A DNA stretch of 64,000 nucleotides from an uncultured Flavobacteriaceae bacterium (GTDB lineage: Bacteria > Bacteroidota > Bacteroidia > Flavobacteriales > Flavobacteriaceae). This document shows positions 9,474-18,198 of this stretch, piece by piece. Location: positions 1 through 64,000 of the forward strand of contig CALJFB010000010.1 in the NCBI GenBank assembly GCA_938073895.1, written 5' to 3'. Both the position numbers and the translations under genes were made by a program. The notes below the pieces were generated by a model. It worked only from the letters and a program-made list of their open reading frames with translations. It searched no databases and was not told where the DNA came from. Position 1 is the first letter of the stretch, and every line of letters begins with the position of its first letter.

Positions 9474-11741
9474 ATGGCATTCGACATTAATATGATAAAA
9501 AAAGTGTATAGTCAAATAGCAGAACGTGTTGATGCAGCACGTAATGTTGTTGGAAAACCACTAACACTATCAGAGAAAATTTTATACTCACATCTTTGGG
9601 ATGGAAATCCTAATAAAGCGTTTATTAGAGGAAAAGATTATGTAGATTTTGCACCAGATCGAATAGCTTGTCAGGACGCAACTGCACAAATGGCTTTATT
9701 GCAATTTATGCAAGCAGGAAAAAGTAAGGTTGCCGTACCTACAACAGTACATTGCGATCACTTAATTCAAGCTAAAAGTGGAGCATTAACAGATTTAAAG
9801 CACGCTAATGATGTAAGTAGCGAAGTTTTTGACTTTTTAGAATCTGTATCTAATAAATATGGTATTGGATTCTGGAAACCAGGCGCAGGAATTATTCATC
9901 AAGTTGTATTAGAAAATTATGCTTTTCCAGGAGGAATGATGATAGGAACAGATTCTCATACAGTTAATGCTGGAGGTTTAGGAATGGTTGCTATTGGAGT
10001 TGGTGGAGCAGATGCTGTAGATGTTATGGCTGGAATGGCTTGGGAATTAAAGTTTCCTAAATTAATAGGAGTAAAATTAACAGGTAAATTGTCTGGTTGG
10101 ACTGCTCCAAAAGATGTTATTTTAAAAGTAGCAGGAATTGTTTCAGCTAAAGGTGGAACTGGTGCCATTGTAGAGTATTTTGGAGATGGCGCAACGTCTA
10201 TGTCTTGTACAGGAAAAGGAACTATCTGTAATATGGGAGCAGAAATAGGAGCAACTACATCTACTTTTGGTTATGACGAATCCATGGAACGTTATTTACG
10301 CGCTACAGAACGAGCAGATGTTGCAGATGAAGCAAATAAAGTAAAAGATTATTTAACAGCAGATCCTGAAGTTTATGCAAATCCAGAGCAATATTTTGAT
10401 CAAGTTATAGAAATTAATTTATCAGAATTAACACCATTATTAAATGGACCATTTACACCAGATTTATCTACTAAAGTTGGTAAAGATATGAATGCTATTG
10501 CGTCTAAAAATGAATGGCCTTTAGATGTAGAATGGGGTTTAATTGGTTCTTGTACAAATTCATCTTACGAAGATTTATCTCGTGCATCTTCCATAGCGCA
10601 ACAAGCTTTAGATAAAGGTATAAGAATGAAAGCAGAATTAGGAATTAATCCTGGCTCTGAAAAAGTAAGATATACAGCAGATCGAGATGGGATTTTAGGA
10701 ATCTTTGAAAAATTAGATGCTAAAATATTTACAAACGCTTGTGGTCCATGTATTGGTCAATGGGCAAGATATAGCGATCCTAAAAATGCACCAAAAAATA
10801 GTATAGTTCATTCTTTTAATAGAAATTTTGCAAAACGTGCCGATGGAAATCCAAATACACATGCATTTGTAGCTTCGCCAGAAATTACGGCAGCTATTGC
10901 AATTGCTGGTCGTTTAGATTTTAATCCAATAACGGATTTTTTAGTAAATGAAGAAGGAAAACAAGTTATGTTTGATGAGCCAACGGGTTGGGAATTACCA
11001 CCAAAAGGTTTTGATGTTAAAGATAACGGTTATTTAGCACCAGATAAAGATGGAAGTGGTGTAGCGGTAAAAGTTTCTCCAGAATCTGAACGTTTACAAT
11101 TATTAACACCATTTACACCAATTGGTAATCAAATTACAGGAGCAAAATTATTAATTAAAGCTTTTGGAAAATGTACAACAGACCATATTAGTATGGCTGG
11201 ACCTTGGTTACGTTTTAGAGGACATTTAGATAATATTTCTAATAATTGTTTAATTGGAGCTGTTAACACATTTGGTAAGAAGACTAATTTTGTTAAAAAT
11301 CAATTAACAGGAGAATTTGGTGGTGTTCCAGATACTGCTCGTGCCTATAAAGCCGCTGGTGTTAAAACAATAGTAGTTGGAGATCATAATTATGGCGAAG
11401 GATCTTCTAGAGAGCACGCAGCAATGGAGCCAAGGCACTTAGGTGTTGTAGCTGTAATTGTAAAATCTTTTGCACGTATCCACGAAACCAATCTTAAAAA
11501 ACAAGGTATGTTAGGTTTAACATTTGCTAACGAAAGTGATTATGATTTAATAGAAGAAGATGACACTTTTAACTTTCTTGATTTAGCAGATTTTACTCCA
11601 GGAAAACAATTAACACTCGAAATTGTTCATGCAAATGGAACTAAAGACACAATAATGATTAACCATACTTATAACCAAGCACAAATTGACTGGTATAACG
11701 AAGGTTCTGCATTAAATTTAATAAAGAAGTCAAACGCTTAA
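9474..11741 (+). CDS. Aconitate hydratase, mitochondrial-type
   Basis: This 755-residue aconitase belongs to the AcnA/IRP superfamily in the form typical of the mitochondrial enzyme. Cluster ligands are Cys360 (GSCTNSS) and Cys423/Cys426 (ACGPC), with the same 63-residue spacing as in mitochondrial aconitase. The C-terminal swivel domain contains the GSSREHAA substrate loop. It catalyses the citrate-isocitrate step in the TCA cycle. It is monocistronic, with a terminator right after. With AcnB just upstream, the cell has two aconitases of different ancestry side by side. They may be specialised for different iron or oxidative conditions, as AcnA and AcnB are in enterobacteria; that is inference. 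Confidence 0.95.
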   Translation: MAFDINMIKKVYSQIAERVDAARNVVGKPLTLSEKILYSHLWDGNPNKAFIRGKDYVDFAPDRIACQDATAQMALLQFMQAGKSKVAVPTTVHCDHLIQAKSGALTDLKHANDVSSEVFDFLESVSNKYGIGFWKPGAGIIHQVVLENYAFPGGMMIGTDSHTVNAGGLGMVAIGVGGADAVDVMAGMAWELKFPKLIGVKLTGKLSGWTAPKDVILKVAGIVSAKGGTGAIVEYFGDGATSMSCTGKGTICNMGAEIGATTSTFGYDESMERYLRATERADVADEANKVKDYLTADPEVYANPEQYFDQVIEINLSELTPLLNGPFTPDLSTKVGKDMNAIASKNEWPLDVEWGLIGSCTNSSYEDLSRASSIAQQALDKGIRMKAELGINPGSEKVRYTADRDGILGIFEKLDAKIFTNACGPCIGQWARYSDPKNAPKNSIVHSFNRNFAKRADGNPNTHAFVASPEITAAIAIAGRLDFNPITDFLVNEEGKQVMFDEPTGWELPPKGFDVKDNGYLAPDKDGSGVAVKVSPESERLQLLTPFTPIGNQITGAKLLIKAFGKCTTDHISMAGPWLRFRGHLDNISNNCLIGAVNTFGKKTNFVKNQLTGEFGGVPDTARAYKAAGVKTIVVGDHNYGEGSSREHAAMEPRHLGVVAVIVKSFARIHETNLKKQGMLGLTFANESDYDLIEEDDTFNFLDLADFTPGKQLTLEIVHANGTKDTIMINHTYNQAQIDWYNEGSALNLIKKSNA

Positions 11742-11756
11742 TAGTTTTTATAGACT

Positions 11757-11788
11757 AAAAACTCCTAATTCATTTTAGGAGTTTTTTT
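11757..11788 (+). terminator. Terminator after the second aconitase gene
   Basis: An 11-bp stem (11758-11768 with 11775-11785), a 6-nt loop and T8 lie 16 bp past the stop. The A run on the left arm may let it also stop transcription arriving from crtY on the minus strand. Confidence 0.85.
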
Positions 11789-11954
11789 TATAAATTTAAT
11801 TTATTGTGTAGTAAGAATTCAATTTAAAAGTAGATCTTATTTGTTGTGTCTATAATTATTAAATAGATTAATAATAATTTATAGGCTTTTTGTTTTGTAA
11901 TAGTTTAATTTATAGATTGTTTACAACTTGTGTTGTTAATAAAAACGAGTATAA

Positions 11955-13094
11955 CTAAAGTGTCTTAAAAAAGGCTTTAATAAAACTAAGACTAAATAGA
12001 GAACACATAATTTTTAAATCTTCTAGAAAGGTAGTTTCTTCGTCTAAAAAACGAAACATAATTTTTACGGTATTTTTAGAGTAGTATTGCGTAAAAATCC
12101 ATTCGCCTTTATGGTTTTGGTCTAAAAGGACTTTTAAGAAAATTTTATCGTAAAACTTATATTTTGAGTTAATTAAGCCTTTATAAACAGGTTTGTTTTC
12201 TTTTATATTTTTAATAATTTTAGATACTTTTTTTTCGGTGTGTTTAAAACTATATCCTGTAGATCCTTTTACCCATCCGCCAGCGGTTCCAATTTTTGTA
12301 ATATTAGAAGTAGAGTAGTTTTCAAAAGGAAATGTAGACATTGGAATTTGTCCTTTTTCGGTTTCCTGTATAGTGTAGTCTGTAATGTTTAGTTGTTCTG
12401 AAATGTATTTTTTAAGGAAGTTATCGTAAACGTTGTCTTCTACTATTTCTTTTGTAAAATATGTAAATTCTATTAAGGCTTCGGTTTTAGACAATGGTAA
12501 GACATACATAAAAGTGGTTTGGTTGCCATCTTTTAATCTGTAATCCATCATTGTAATGGCATCTGGATTAAATTGTTCTTTTTCTGTGGAAATTACCCAA
12601 CCTTTAAAATGCTGAATAATATTAGTGTATTTGTCTTTTTTTAAACTAAATTCTTCTGGAATACGACTATCAAAAATATGATTTGCAGTATATCTATTTT
12701 TAGCTGAATTTACATCTATAGTTAAATTATTTACAGAAAGTACATCATCTAAAATAAAAGAGAAATTAGAGCTTTCTTGAAGTGTTTCTTTTGCATAATT
12801 ATAAAAATCTAGAGATTTTATCATTTTATAACTATATGGTTCCAAAGGTAATTCTATATGTTTATTACCTCCAAAGAAATTGGCTTTAGACCATTTTTTA
12901 TAAACTAAATGTTCTAAGTTATTGTTTGTTGTTTCCCAAAAACACCATGTTTTATCGTTTTTAGATTTAGAGTCTTTATCTATTAGTGCAATAGTTTTAT
13001 CTTTAAAAAAGGCATCGTTTTTAAAAGACAAAGCCAGCTGTAAGCCGGCTAATCCTTGTCCTATAATTATGTAATCAAAATGCTGAGATTTCAT
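11955..13094 (-). CDS. crtY: Lycopene beta-cyclase, CrtY type
   Basis: This 379-residue FAD/NAD-binding protein starts with a beta strand and the nucleotide loop GQGLAG (residues 12-17), as in CrtY cyclases. It also carries the family's F-x-Y-x-L-P-L-S segment near the middle. CrtY closes both ends of lycopene to give beta-carotene. It is the last gene of the operon merR-crtI-crtB-crtZ-crtY, 9 bp after crtZ. Length fits the family (about 380-390). The C terminus is hydrophobic and may associate with the membrane, where the substrate lies. A firm call from sequence and neighbourhood together. Confidence 0.93.
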   Translation of the reverse strand: MKSQHFDYIIIGQGLAGLQLALSFKNDAFFKDKTIALIDKDSKSKNDKTWCFWETTNNNLEHLVYKKWSKANFFGGNKHIELPLEPYSYKMIKSLDFYNYAKETLQESSNFSFILDDVLSVNNLTIDVNSAKNRYTANHIFDSRIPEEFSLKKDKYTNIIQHFKGWVISTEKEQFNPDAITMMDYRLKDGNQTTFMYVLPLSKTEALIEFTYFTKEIVEDNVYDNFLKKYISEQLNITDYTIQETEKGQIPMSTFPFENYSTSNITKIGTAGGWVKGSTGYSFKHTEKKVSKIIKNIKENKPVYKGLINSKYKFYDKIFLKVLLDQNHKGEWIFTQYYSKNTVKIMFRFLDEETTFLEDLKIMCSLFSLSFIKAFFKTL

Positions 13095-13103
13095 TTGTAA
13101 AAT

Positions 13104-13553
13104 TTATCGCTTAAAATATTTAAAAGGTACAAATAACATTCCAAAGCATTCGCCATCGCCTTTTCCTAAATGTTTGTGGTGCATTTTGTGTGCGCGTCTT
13201 ACGCCTTTAGCATACCAGTTGTTTGCTTTTCTAAATAATTTAAAACGTTGGTGTATAAATATGTCGTGAACAATAAAGTAAGTTGCTCCGTAAGCCATAA
13301 TTCCAAGTCCAATTGGTAGACAATACCAAATTTCTTGGTAACTCCAAAGGTAAAAACATGTCATGCTTACAATGGCATAAAAGATAAAAAAGGCATCGTT
13401 ACGCTCAAACCAACTATTGTGTTTTTTATGATGATGATCTTCGTGTAACGACCACAGAAAGCCGTGCATTATATATTTGTGTGTAAACCACGCCATAAAT
13501 TCCATGCCGCTAAACACTCCTAAAAATACTAATATCCAATATAAAGTTTGCAT
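13104..13553 (-). CDS. crtZ: Beta-carotene hydroxylase
   Basis: This 149-residue membrane protein carries the fatty-acid-hydroxylase-type histidine boxes HKYIMH, HEDHHHKKH, HDIFIHQ and HKMHHKH. These bind the di-iron centre of CrtZ. It adds the 3 and 3' hydroxyls to beta-carotene, giving zeaxanthin, the typical yellow pigment of marine flavobacteria. Three or four hydrophobic segments place it in the cytoplasmic membrane. Only 7 bp separate it from crtB and 9 bp from crtY. No ketolase (crtW) is present in the window, so zeaxanthin is the predicted end product here. Confidence 0.95.
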   Translation of the reverse strand: MQTLYWILVFLGVFSGMEFMAWFTHKYIMHGFLWSLHEDHHHKKHNSWFERNDAFFIFYAIVSMTCFYLWSYQEIWYCLPIGLGIMAYGATYFIVHDIFIHQRFKLFRKANNWYAKGVRRAHKMHHKHLGKGDGECFGMLFVPFKYFKR

Positions 13554-13560
13554 AATAAAA

Positions 13561-14400
13561 TTATATTAAGTTAAGTTGATATTTGACATAGCTTCTAGTA
13601 AGCAATTCAAATTTCTTATAATTTGGGACTCTAATTCTTGTTGATTTTATTTCTAAAGCTGGTGTTTTCTTTAGTTTCTTTAAAAGCTGACTGTAATATC
13701 TGTAAGCCATAAAAACGCCAAACTTGGCTTCTATAGGTAAACGTTTTATGCCTTCTAAGCCTATTGCAAAGTCGTTTTCTATATCTTTAATTATAAATTG
13801 TTTGTCTTCTTCGGTTAGATTATTTAAATCTGTATTTGGAAAATAGGTACGTTCTAATGTATCAAAATCTGCTTTTAAGTCTCTTAAAAAGTTTACTTTT
13901 TGAAATGCAGAACCCAATGACATTGCAGTATCTTTTAATTGGTTGTATTTATAATCGTCTCCTTTTACAAACACTTTTAGGCACATTAGACCCACAACAT
14001 CTGCAGAGCCATAAATATAATCTTTATACTCTTGGTCTGTTAAATATGTAGATTTAGTAAGATCTAATTTCATACTTTTCATAAAAGAATCTACCATATG
14101 TTTGTCTATATTACAATTATGATAGGTGTGTTGAAACGCATTTAAAATAGGGTTTAAGCTTATTTTATTTACTAATGCTTTTTCTAATTCTAATTCGAAA
14201 TCTTTAAATAAAGTTGGTTTGTCGAAATTGTGAAAAGAGTCTACAATCTCATCTGCAAAACGAACAAATCCATAAATATTGTAAATATCTTGTCTAATTG
14301 TACTTGCTAACATTTTTGTAGCCAAAGAAAACGATGTGCTATAAGACTTGGTAACAATTTTGCTACATTGGTATGAAACGGAATCGAATAAACTCTTCAT
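13561..14400 (-). CDS. crtB: Phytoene synthase
   Basis: This 279-residue protein condenses two geranylgeranyl diphosphates into phytoene, the first committed carotenoid step. The first Asp-rich motif is DEIVD at 50-54, and the second lies at about 164-178 as AFQKVNFLRDLKADF, which corresponds to the usual N-x-x-R-D-x-x-x-D motif. The length fits the family. The start codon directly abuts the crtI stop, so translation is probably coupled. The call is firm. Confidence 0.95.
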   Translation of the reverse strand: MKSLFDSVSYQCSKIVTKSYSTSFSLATKMLASTIRQDIYNIYGFVRFADEIVDSFHNFDKPTLFKDFELELEKALVNKISLNPILNAFQHTYHNCNIDKHMVDSFMKSMKLDLTKSTYLTDQEYKDYIYGSADVVGLMCLKVFVKGDDYKYNQLKDTAMSLGSAFQKVNFLRDLKADFDTLERTYFPNTDLNNLTEEDKQFIIKDIENDFAIGLEGIKRLPIEAKFGVFMAYRYYSQLLKKLKKTPALEIKSTRIRVPNYKKFELLTRSYVKYQLNLI

Positions 14401-15864
14401 TTAGTTATTATGATGTTTATGAATTAAATCTGCTACTAATTTTCCCGAAATTAATGCTGGCGGAACTCCAGGTCCAGGAACAGTTAATTGCCCTGTAAAG
14501 TATAAATTACTTACCTTTTTACTTTTAAGGTTTGGCCTTAAAAATGCGGTTTGTAATAGCGTATTAGCCATTCCGTATGCGTTTCCTTTGTAGGAATTAT
14601 ATTCGCTTATAAAATCGTTTACACAAAAACTTTCTTTAAAAATAATATTATTTCTTACTTTTTGCCCAATTCGAAGCTCAAGACGTGTTAAAATTAAGTT
14701 AAAATACTTTTCTCTTAATTGTGGTGTATCTTCAATGCCTGGTGCAATTGGTATTAAGAAAAAACCAGTTTCGCAACCTTCTGGAGCCATAGTCTTATCT
14801 GTTTCCGATGGGAAATTTGCATAAAATAAAGGGTCAGATGGCCATGTTGGATTATCGTAAATTTCTTGTGCATGTTTTTCGAAATCTGTATCGAAAAATA
14901 AGTTATGGTGATTTACATTTTCTATTTTTGTATTAAATCCAACGTAAAAGAGTAGAGATGAAGGCGCAAATGTTTTCTTACTCCAATACTTCTCTGAATA
15001 TTGTCTATGCTCTGGATTTAATAATGTTTCGGAATGATGATAATCTGCTCCGCTTAAAACAACATCAAAATTTAGAACTTTAGTATTTACCTCTATAGAT
15101 GTTGCTTTTTTATTATTTACATTAATTTTTGAAACAGATGCATTTGTATTTATAGTAACGCCTAAACTTTTTGATAAAGTTTCCATGGCTTCAATAACTT
15201 TGTACATACCGCCTTTTGGGTGCCAGGTACCTAGTCCAAAGTCGGCAAAATTCATAAAACTATAAAACGATGGTGTTTTGTTTGGTTTTGCACCAAGAAA
15301 TAAAACAGGAAATTCTAAAGTCGAAATTAATTTAGGATTTTTAAAACGCTTTCTAACTTCGCTACTAATTGTTTTAAAGAATTGGTCTAATCTTGTTACT
15401 GTTTCTGGTGTAACAAGTTCCAATGGCGAAATACCTGGCTTTAAAACTACTTTATTTATAGCAATATCATAATTCTCTTGTGCGGTTTTTATAAATTTTC
15501 TAAGAGGAATAGAACTGCCTTTTTCTATGCGTTCAAATTCTAAACATATTTTATCCATACAATCTCCAATTGTAATGGTATCGTCCTTAAAAAATATCTT
15601 GTATGCAGGACTTAATTTGTCTAACTCGTAATAATCTGATGTTTTTTTACCAAACTCAGCAAAGAATTTGTCAAAGATGTCAGGCATCCAATACCAGCTT
15701 GGACCAATGTCAAATGTAAAACCATCTTTTTTAAATTGTCTACAGCGACCGCCAATAGTTTCATTTTTTTCGAATATGGTAACTTTGTGTCCTGCTTTAG
15801 CTAGGTGGCAAGATGCTGAAAGTGCAGAAAAACCTGAACCAATTATTGCAATATTTTTACTCAT
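14401..15864 (-). CDS. crtI: Phytoene desaturase
   Basis: This 487-residue CrtI-type flavoprotein opens with a Rossmann loop (IGSGFSALSAS) and the family's GGRC segment, and closes with YFTGQLTVPGPGVPPA, the FAD-binding C-terminal signature. It introduces double bonds into phytoene to make lycopene. Its ATG overlaps the end of the upstream merR gene by 8 bp, which ties the regulator and the pathway into one transcript. The length matches bacterial CrtI (about 490). The call is firm. Confidence 0.96.
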   Translation of the reverse strand: MSKNIAIIGSGFSALSASCHLAKAGHKVTIFEKNETIGGRCRQFKKDGFTFDIGPSWYWMPDIFDKFFAEFGKKTSDYYELDKLSPAYKIFFKDDTITIGDCMDKICLEFERIEKGSSIPLRKFIKTAQENYDIAINKVVLKPGISPLELVTPETVTRLDQFFKTISSEVRKRFKNPKLISTLEFPVLFLGAKPNKTPSFYSFMNFADFGLGTWHPKGGMYKVIEAMETLSKSLGVTINTNASVSKINVNNKKATSIEVNTKVLNFDVVLSGADYHHSETLLNPEHRQYSEKYWSKKTFAPSSLLFYVGFNTKIENVNHHNLFFDTDFEKHAQEIYDNPTWPSDPLFYANFPSETDKTMAPEGCETGFFLIPIAPGIEDTPQLREKYFNLILTRLELRIGQKVRNNIIFKESFCVNDFISEYNSYKGNAYGMANTLLQTAFLRPNLKSKKVSNLYFTGQLTVPGPGVPPALISGKLVADLIHKHHNN

Positions 15865-16777
15865 GACTTGGTATTAATTCTAAAGTTTCTAAAACTTGTT
15901 TTGAAGTTTTGTATGATGATATTTTTTGAGAAATGGTATTGGAGTAATACTCTGTCATACGTCCAGAAACTATTAACTTATTATTTGTATTAACTAATAA
16001 TTTTTTATGAAATTGTTTAAGGTACTTTTCAATATCATCCTTTTCTGGTTTAACAGTAAAACAAGATACAAAAGTTATTCTAGAGTAAAAATCCATTAAA
16101 GGAGTTAGGCTTTCTAGAGGAACACTTTGACCTAGATACACAGTATGGTGTCCCATATTAAGTATTTCATAGTTAGTAAATAGAAGCGCTAATTCATGAA
16201 CCTCATTATCTGGTAAAAATAAGACATATGTTTCTTTAGAATTTGTTGTGTTATTTTTATTTAATATATGCTCAGTATTAATTAGTATTTTTTGTTTGAT
16301 TAATTCTACTATAAAATGTTCATGAGCTGGTGTTATAGTGTTAGTTTGCCAAAGTAGCCCAATTTCATCTAAAAAGGGAACAAAATAATTATAGAAAACA
16401 TCTTTAAAAGAATTCTTTTGTATTATTTCTTTATAAGTTTTTAGGAACAATGATTGATCAAAATTTAGCATAGCTAATTTAAAAACATCAATAATATGAT
16501 TGCTGTTTTTTGACATTTGCGATATCTCTCTAACTTTTACAGATAACTCTGAAGGAGAAAGTTTTGCTATTTTAGATATTTTTATTCCATTTGCATTTAG
16601 AAATGAAATATTTAACAACTTTTGAAGACTACTTAAACTATAATATCTAATGTTAGTTTCAGTTCTTTTTGGTGAAAAAAGATTATATCGTTTTTCCCAT
16701 ATTCTTATAGTATGCGCCTTTATCCCAGAAAGATTTTCAAGGTCTTTAATACTAAATTGATTTTTTATGTTGTTCAT
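15857..16777 (-). CDS. MerR-family regulator with B12-binding domain, CarH/LitR-like
   Basis: The protein has 306 residues. A MerR winged helix (about 7-74, AHTIRIWEKRYNL) is followed by a helical bundle and a cobalamin-binding Rossmann domain (about 183-306). The CarH signature W-x9-E-H is present as Trp143, Glu153, His154, and the lower-ligand motif as Glu192-Val-His194-Glu. CarH uses adenosylcobalamin to repress carotenoid genes in the dark and lets go in light. Position 144, next to the Trp, is Gln; Thermus CarH has His132 there, which ligates cobalt after light. A TTG at 16801 would add eight residues, but the ATG at 16777 places the wing domain as in relatives. It is the first gene of the carotenoid operon. 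Confidence 0.9.
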   Translation of the reverse strand: MNNIKNQFSIKDLENLSGIKAHTIRIWEKRYNLFSPKRTETNIRYYSLSSLQKLLNISFLNANGIKISKIAKLSPSELSVKVREISQMSKNSNHIIDVFKLAMLNFDQSLFLKTYKEIIQKNSFKDVFYNYFVPFLDEIGLLWQTNTITPAHEHFIVELIKQKILINTEHILNKNNTTNSKETYVLFLPDNEVHELALLFTNYEILNMGHHTVYLGQSVPLESLTPLMDFYSRITFVSCFTVKPEKDDIEKYLKQFHKKLLVNTNNKLIVSGRMTEYYSNTISQKISSYKTSKQVLETLELIPSHE

Positions 16778-16808
16778 TATTGTGTAAAAATAGTTAAACA
16801 ATTTTAAT

Positions 16809-16834
16809 TAAATCTTTTTTGTAATAAAGATTTA
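16809..16834 (-). promoter_or_regulatory. Inverted repeat, candidate operator of the carotenoid operon
   Basis: TAAATCTTT (16809-16817) and AAAGATTTA (16826-16834) form a perfect 9-bp inverted repeat around an 8-bp spacer, 32 bp upstream of the merR start. On the minus strand the first arm lies 18 bp after a TTG (16853-16855) and overlaps the expected -7 position. That placement fits a site for the MerR protein blocking or remodelling its own promoter. Binding is inferred. Confidence 0.5.
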
Positions 16835-16863
16835 CAAAAATTTAACACATTTCAATTTAGAGC

Positions 16864-16893
16864 AAAAAAAAAGTTAAGCAAAGCTTAACTTTT
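16864..16893 (-). terminator. Terminator after the tRNA-Lys pair
   Basis: An 11-bp stem (16869-16879 with 16883-16893) with a 3-nt loop is followed on the minus strand by a run of T (A tract 16864-16872). It starts 5 bp past the second-transcribed tRNA gene. Confidence 0.85.
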
Positions 16894-16897
16894 AAAG

Positions 16898-16970
16898 TGA
16901 TCTGGCTGGGGCTCGAACCCAGGACCCTCTCCTTAAAAGGGAGATGCTCTACCAACTGAGCTACCAGATC
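16898..16970 (-). tRNA. tRNA-Lys (anticodon TTT)
   Basis: This is a 73-nt cloverleaf read on the minus strand. The acceptor stem is GATCTGG with CCAGATC, the D stem GCTC/GAGC, and the anticodon stem TCTCC/GGAGA around CTTTTAA. The T stem is CTGGG/CCCAG with TTCGAGC, and the discriminator is A. CCA is not encoded. It is identical to the copy 36 bp upstream. Confidence 0.96.
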
Positions 16971-17005
16971 TAAAATAATTTTAAGAGTTATAATAAATCT
17001 CTTTG

Positions 17006-17078
17006 TGATCTGGCTGGGGCTCGAACCCAGGACCCTCTCCTTAAAAGGGAGATGCTCTACCAACTGAGCTACCAGATC
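17006..17078 (-). tRNA. tRNA-Lys (anticodon TTT), first copy
   Basis: This copy has the same 73-nt sequence as 16898-16970, with anticodon TTT in the loop CTTTTAA. It is the promoter-proximal copy of a two-gene tRNA operon; the 35-bp spacer between the copies is AT-rich and unremarkable. CCA is not encoded. Confidence 0.96.
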
Positions 17079-17094
17079 GTCTTTTAGACGGGTG

Positions 17095-17124
17095 CAAATA
17101 TATAGTCTTTTTTCTATTTTACAA
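17095..17124 (-). promoter_or_regulatory. Promoter of the tRNA-Lys operon
   Basis: On the minus strand TTG (complement of 17122-17124) is followed after exactly 19 bp by TATATTTG (complement of 17095-17102), a perfect Bacteroidota consensus. It ends 16 bp before the first tRNA gene. Confidence 0.75.
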
Positions 17125-17196
17125 TACTTTTTAAATACTTTTTTTGTTTTTTTGTAAAGTAATTACATATGTGCTTATAAATCAATAAATAACGTT

Positions 17197-17712
17197 ATGA
17201 AAATAATTCTGTTAGGCTATATGGCTTCTGGTAAATCTTTGATAGGAGAAGCTTTATCTAAAATATTAAATATTGATTTTATCGATTTAGATGTTTTTAT
17301 TGAAAATAAATATAGCAGCTCCGTTTCTGAGCTTTTTAAAACTAAGGGTGAACTGTTTTTTAGGAAAGTAGAACGAAATGCTTTAGTGGAGTTATTAGAT
17401 TCTAAAGATGATTTTGTGCTATCACTTGGTGGAGGTACACCATGTTATTACGATAATATGTCGTTAATTAAAGGTAATGAGTCAATTTCATTTTACTTGC
17501 GAACAGACCTTTCAGAATTGGTTAAAAGGCTGCATTTGGTTAAAGACCAAAGACCACTAGTTAGTCACCTTAAAAATAAAAATGAATTAACGGAATTTGT
17601 TGGTAAGCATTTATTTGAGCGTTCTTACTTTTATAATCAGGCTGACGTATCAATTTTAAACGACGGTAACTTAGATAAAGTCCTTCAAAAAATTATAGCA
17701 AAGTTATACTAA
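17197..17712 (+). CDS. aroK: Shikimate kinase
   Basis: This 171-residue P-loop kinase carries Walker A GYMASGKS (7-14), the shikimate-binding D-x-D (FIDLDVFIE) and the glycine-rich SLGGGTP. It phosphorylates shikimate at the 3-OH in the route to chorismate and aromatic amino acids, in the cytoplasm. The length matches the family. It is transcribed away from the tRNA operon, and its last codons overlap the end of the convergent phosphoribosyltransferase gene by 9 bp. Confidence 0.93.
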   Translation: MKIILLGYMASGKSLIGEALSKILNIDFIDLDVFIENKYSSSVSELFKTKGELFFRKVERNALVELLDSKDDFVLSLGGGTPCYYDNMSLIKGNESISFYLRTDLSELVKRLHLVKDQRPLVSHLKNKNELTEFVGKHLFERSYFYNQADVSILNDGNLDKVLQKIIAKLY

Positions 17713-18195
17713 ATAAGCCTTAAAAGAATTCTCGTTTAAATCTACTTTTACTAATTCGTTAAGAGAAGTAGACAAAGAAATACCTTTAAAATCTGCTTTT
17801 ACAGGAAATTTTTTATGATTTCTGTTAACCAAAACTGCAGTTTTAAATTTTTTTAATGGCACATTAAGAAAATGTTTAACACCATAAATTAGCGTAGTCC
17901 CAGAATTTAAGACATCATCTATTAAAACAACAGATTTATTAGTGTATTCTTTGTCTGTAATAGAGGTTTCTATTTGGTTTAGTGGCTCCTTTTTATCTAT
18001 TTTAACTTCACATAGAATAACCTCTAATGGTGATATTTCTTCTAGCATTTTTTTTAGAAGTAGTGCTAAATCATAACCTCTACTGGCTATTCCAGCTAAA
18101 ACTATTTCTGTTTCGTTAGAATTACTTTCGTAAATTTGATAAGCAATCCTTTTAAGTTTTTGATTTATTTGATTGTGGTCTAAAATAATATTCAT
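17704..18195 (-). CDS. PyrR-like phosphoribosyltransferase domain protein
   Basis: This 163-residue type I phosphoribosyltransferase has the PRPP-binding motif VVLIDDVLNSGTT at 89-101. It resembles PyrR and hypoxanthine-type transferases, but the flavobacterial members of this group have no proven substrate. The neighbouring S4-domain gene starts 3 bp upstream of it, so the two are probably cotranscribed. Whether it is a salvage enzyme or an RNA-binding regulator like PyrR cannot be told from sequence alone. Confidence 0.85.
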   Translation of the reverse strand: MNIILDHNQINQKLKRIAYQIYESNSNETEIVLAGIASRGYDLALLLKKMLEEISPLEVILCEVKIDKKEPLNQIETSITDKEYTNKSVVLIDDVLNSGTTLIYGVKHFLNVPLKKFKTAVLVNRNHKKFPVKADFKGISLSTSLNELVKVDLNENSFKAYLV

Positions 18196-18198
18196 AAT

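Noticed and set aside
16778..16801. TTG start for the MerR-family regulator
   Set aside because: Adds eight residues (MFNYFYTI) before the wing domain; the ATG at 16777 gives M-N-N-I-K-N-Q-F-S, the usual start in this family.
16857..17063. Open frame across the two tRNA genes, minus strand
   Set aside because: Its repeated peptide is only the translation of the two tRNA-Lys copies; the RNA fold explains the sequence completely.
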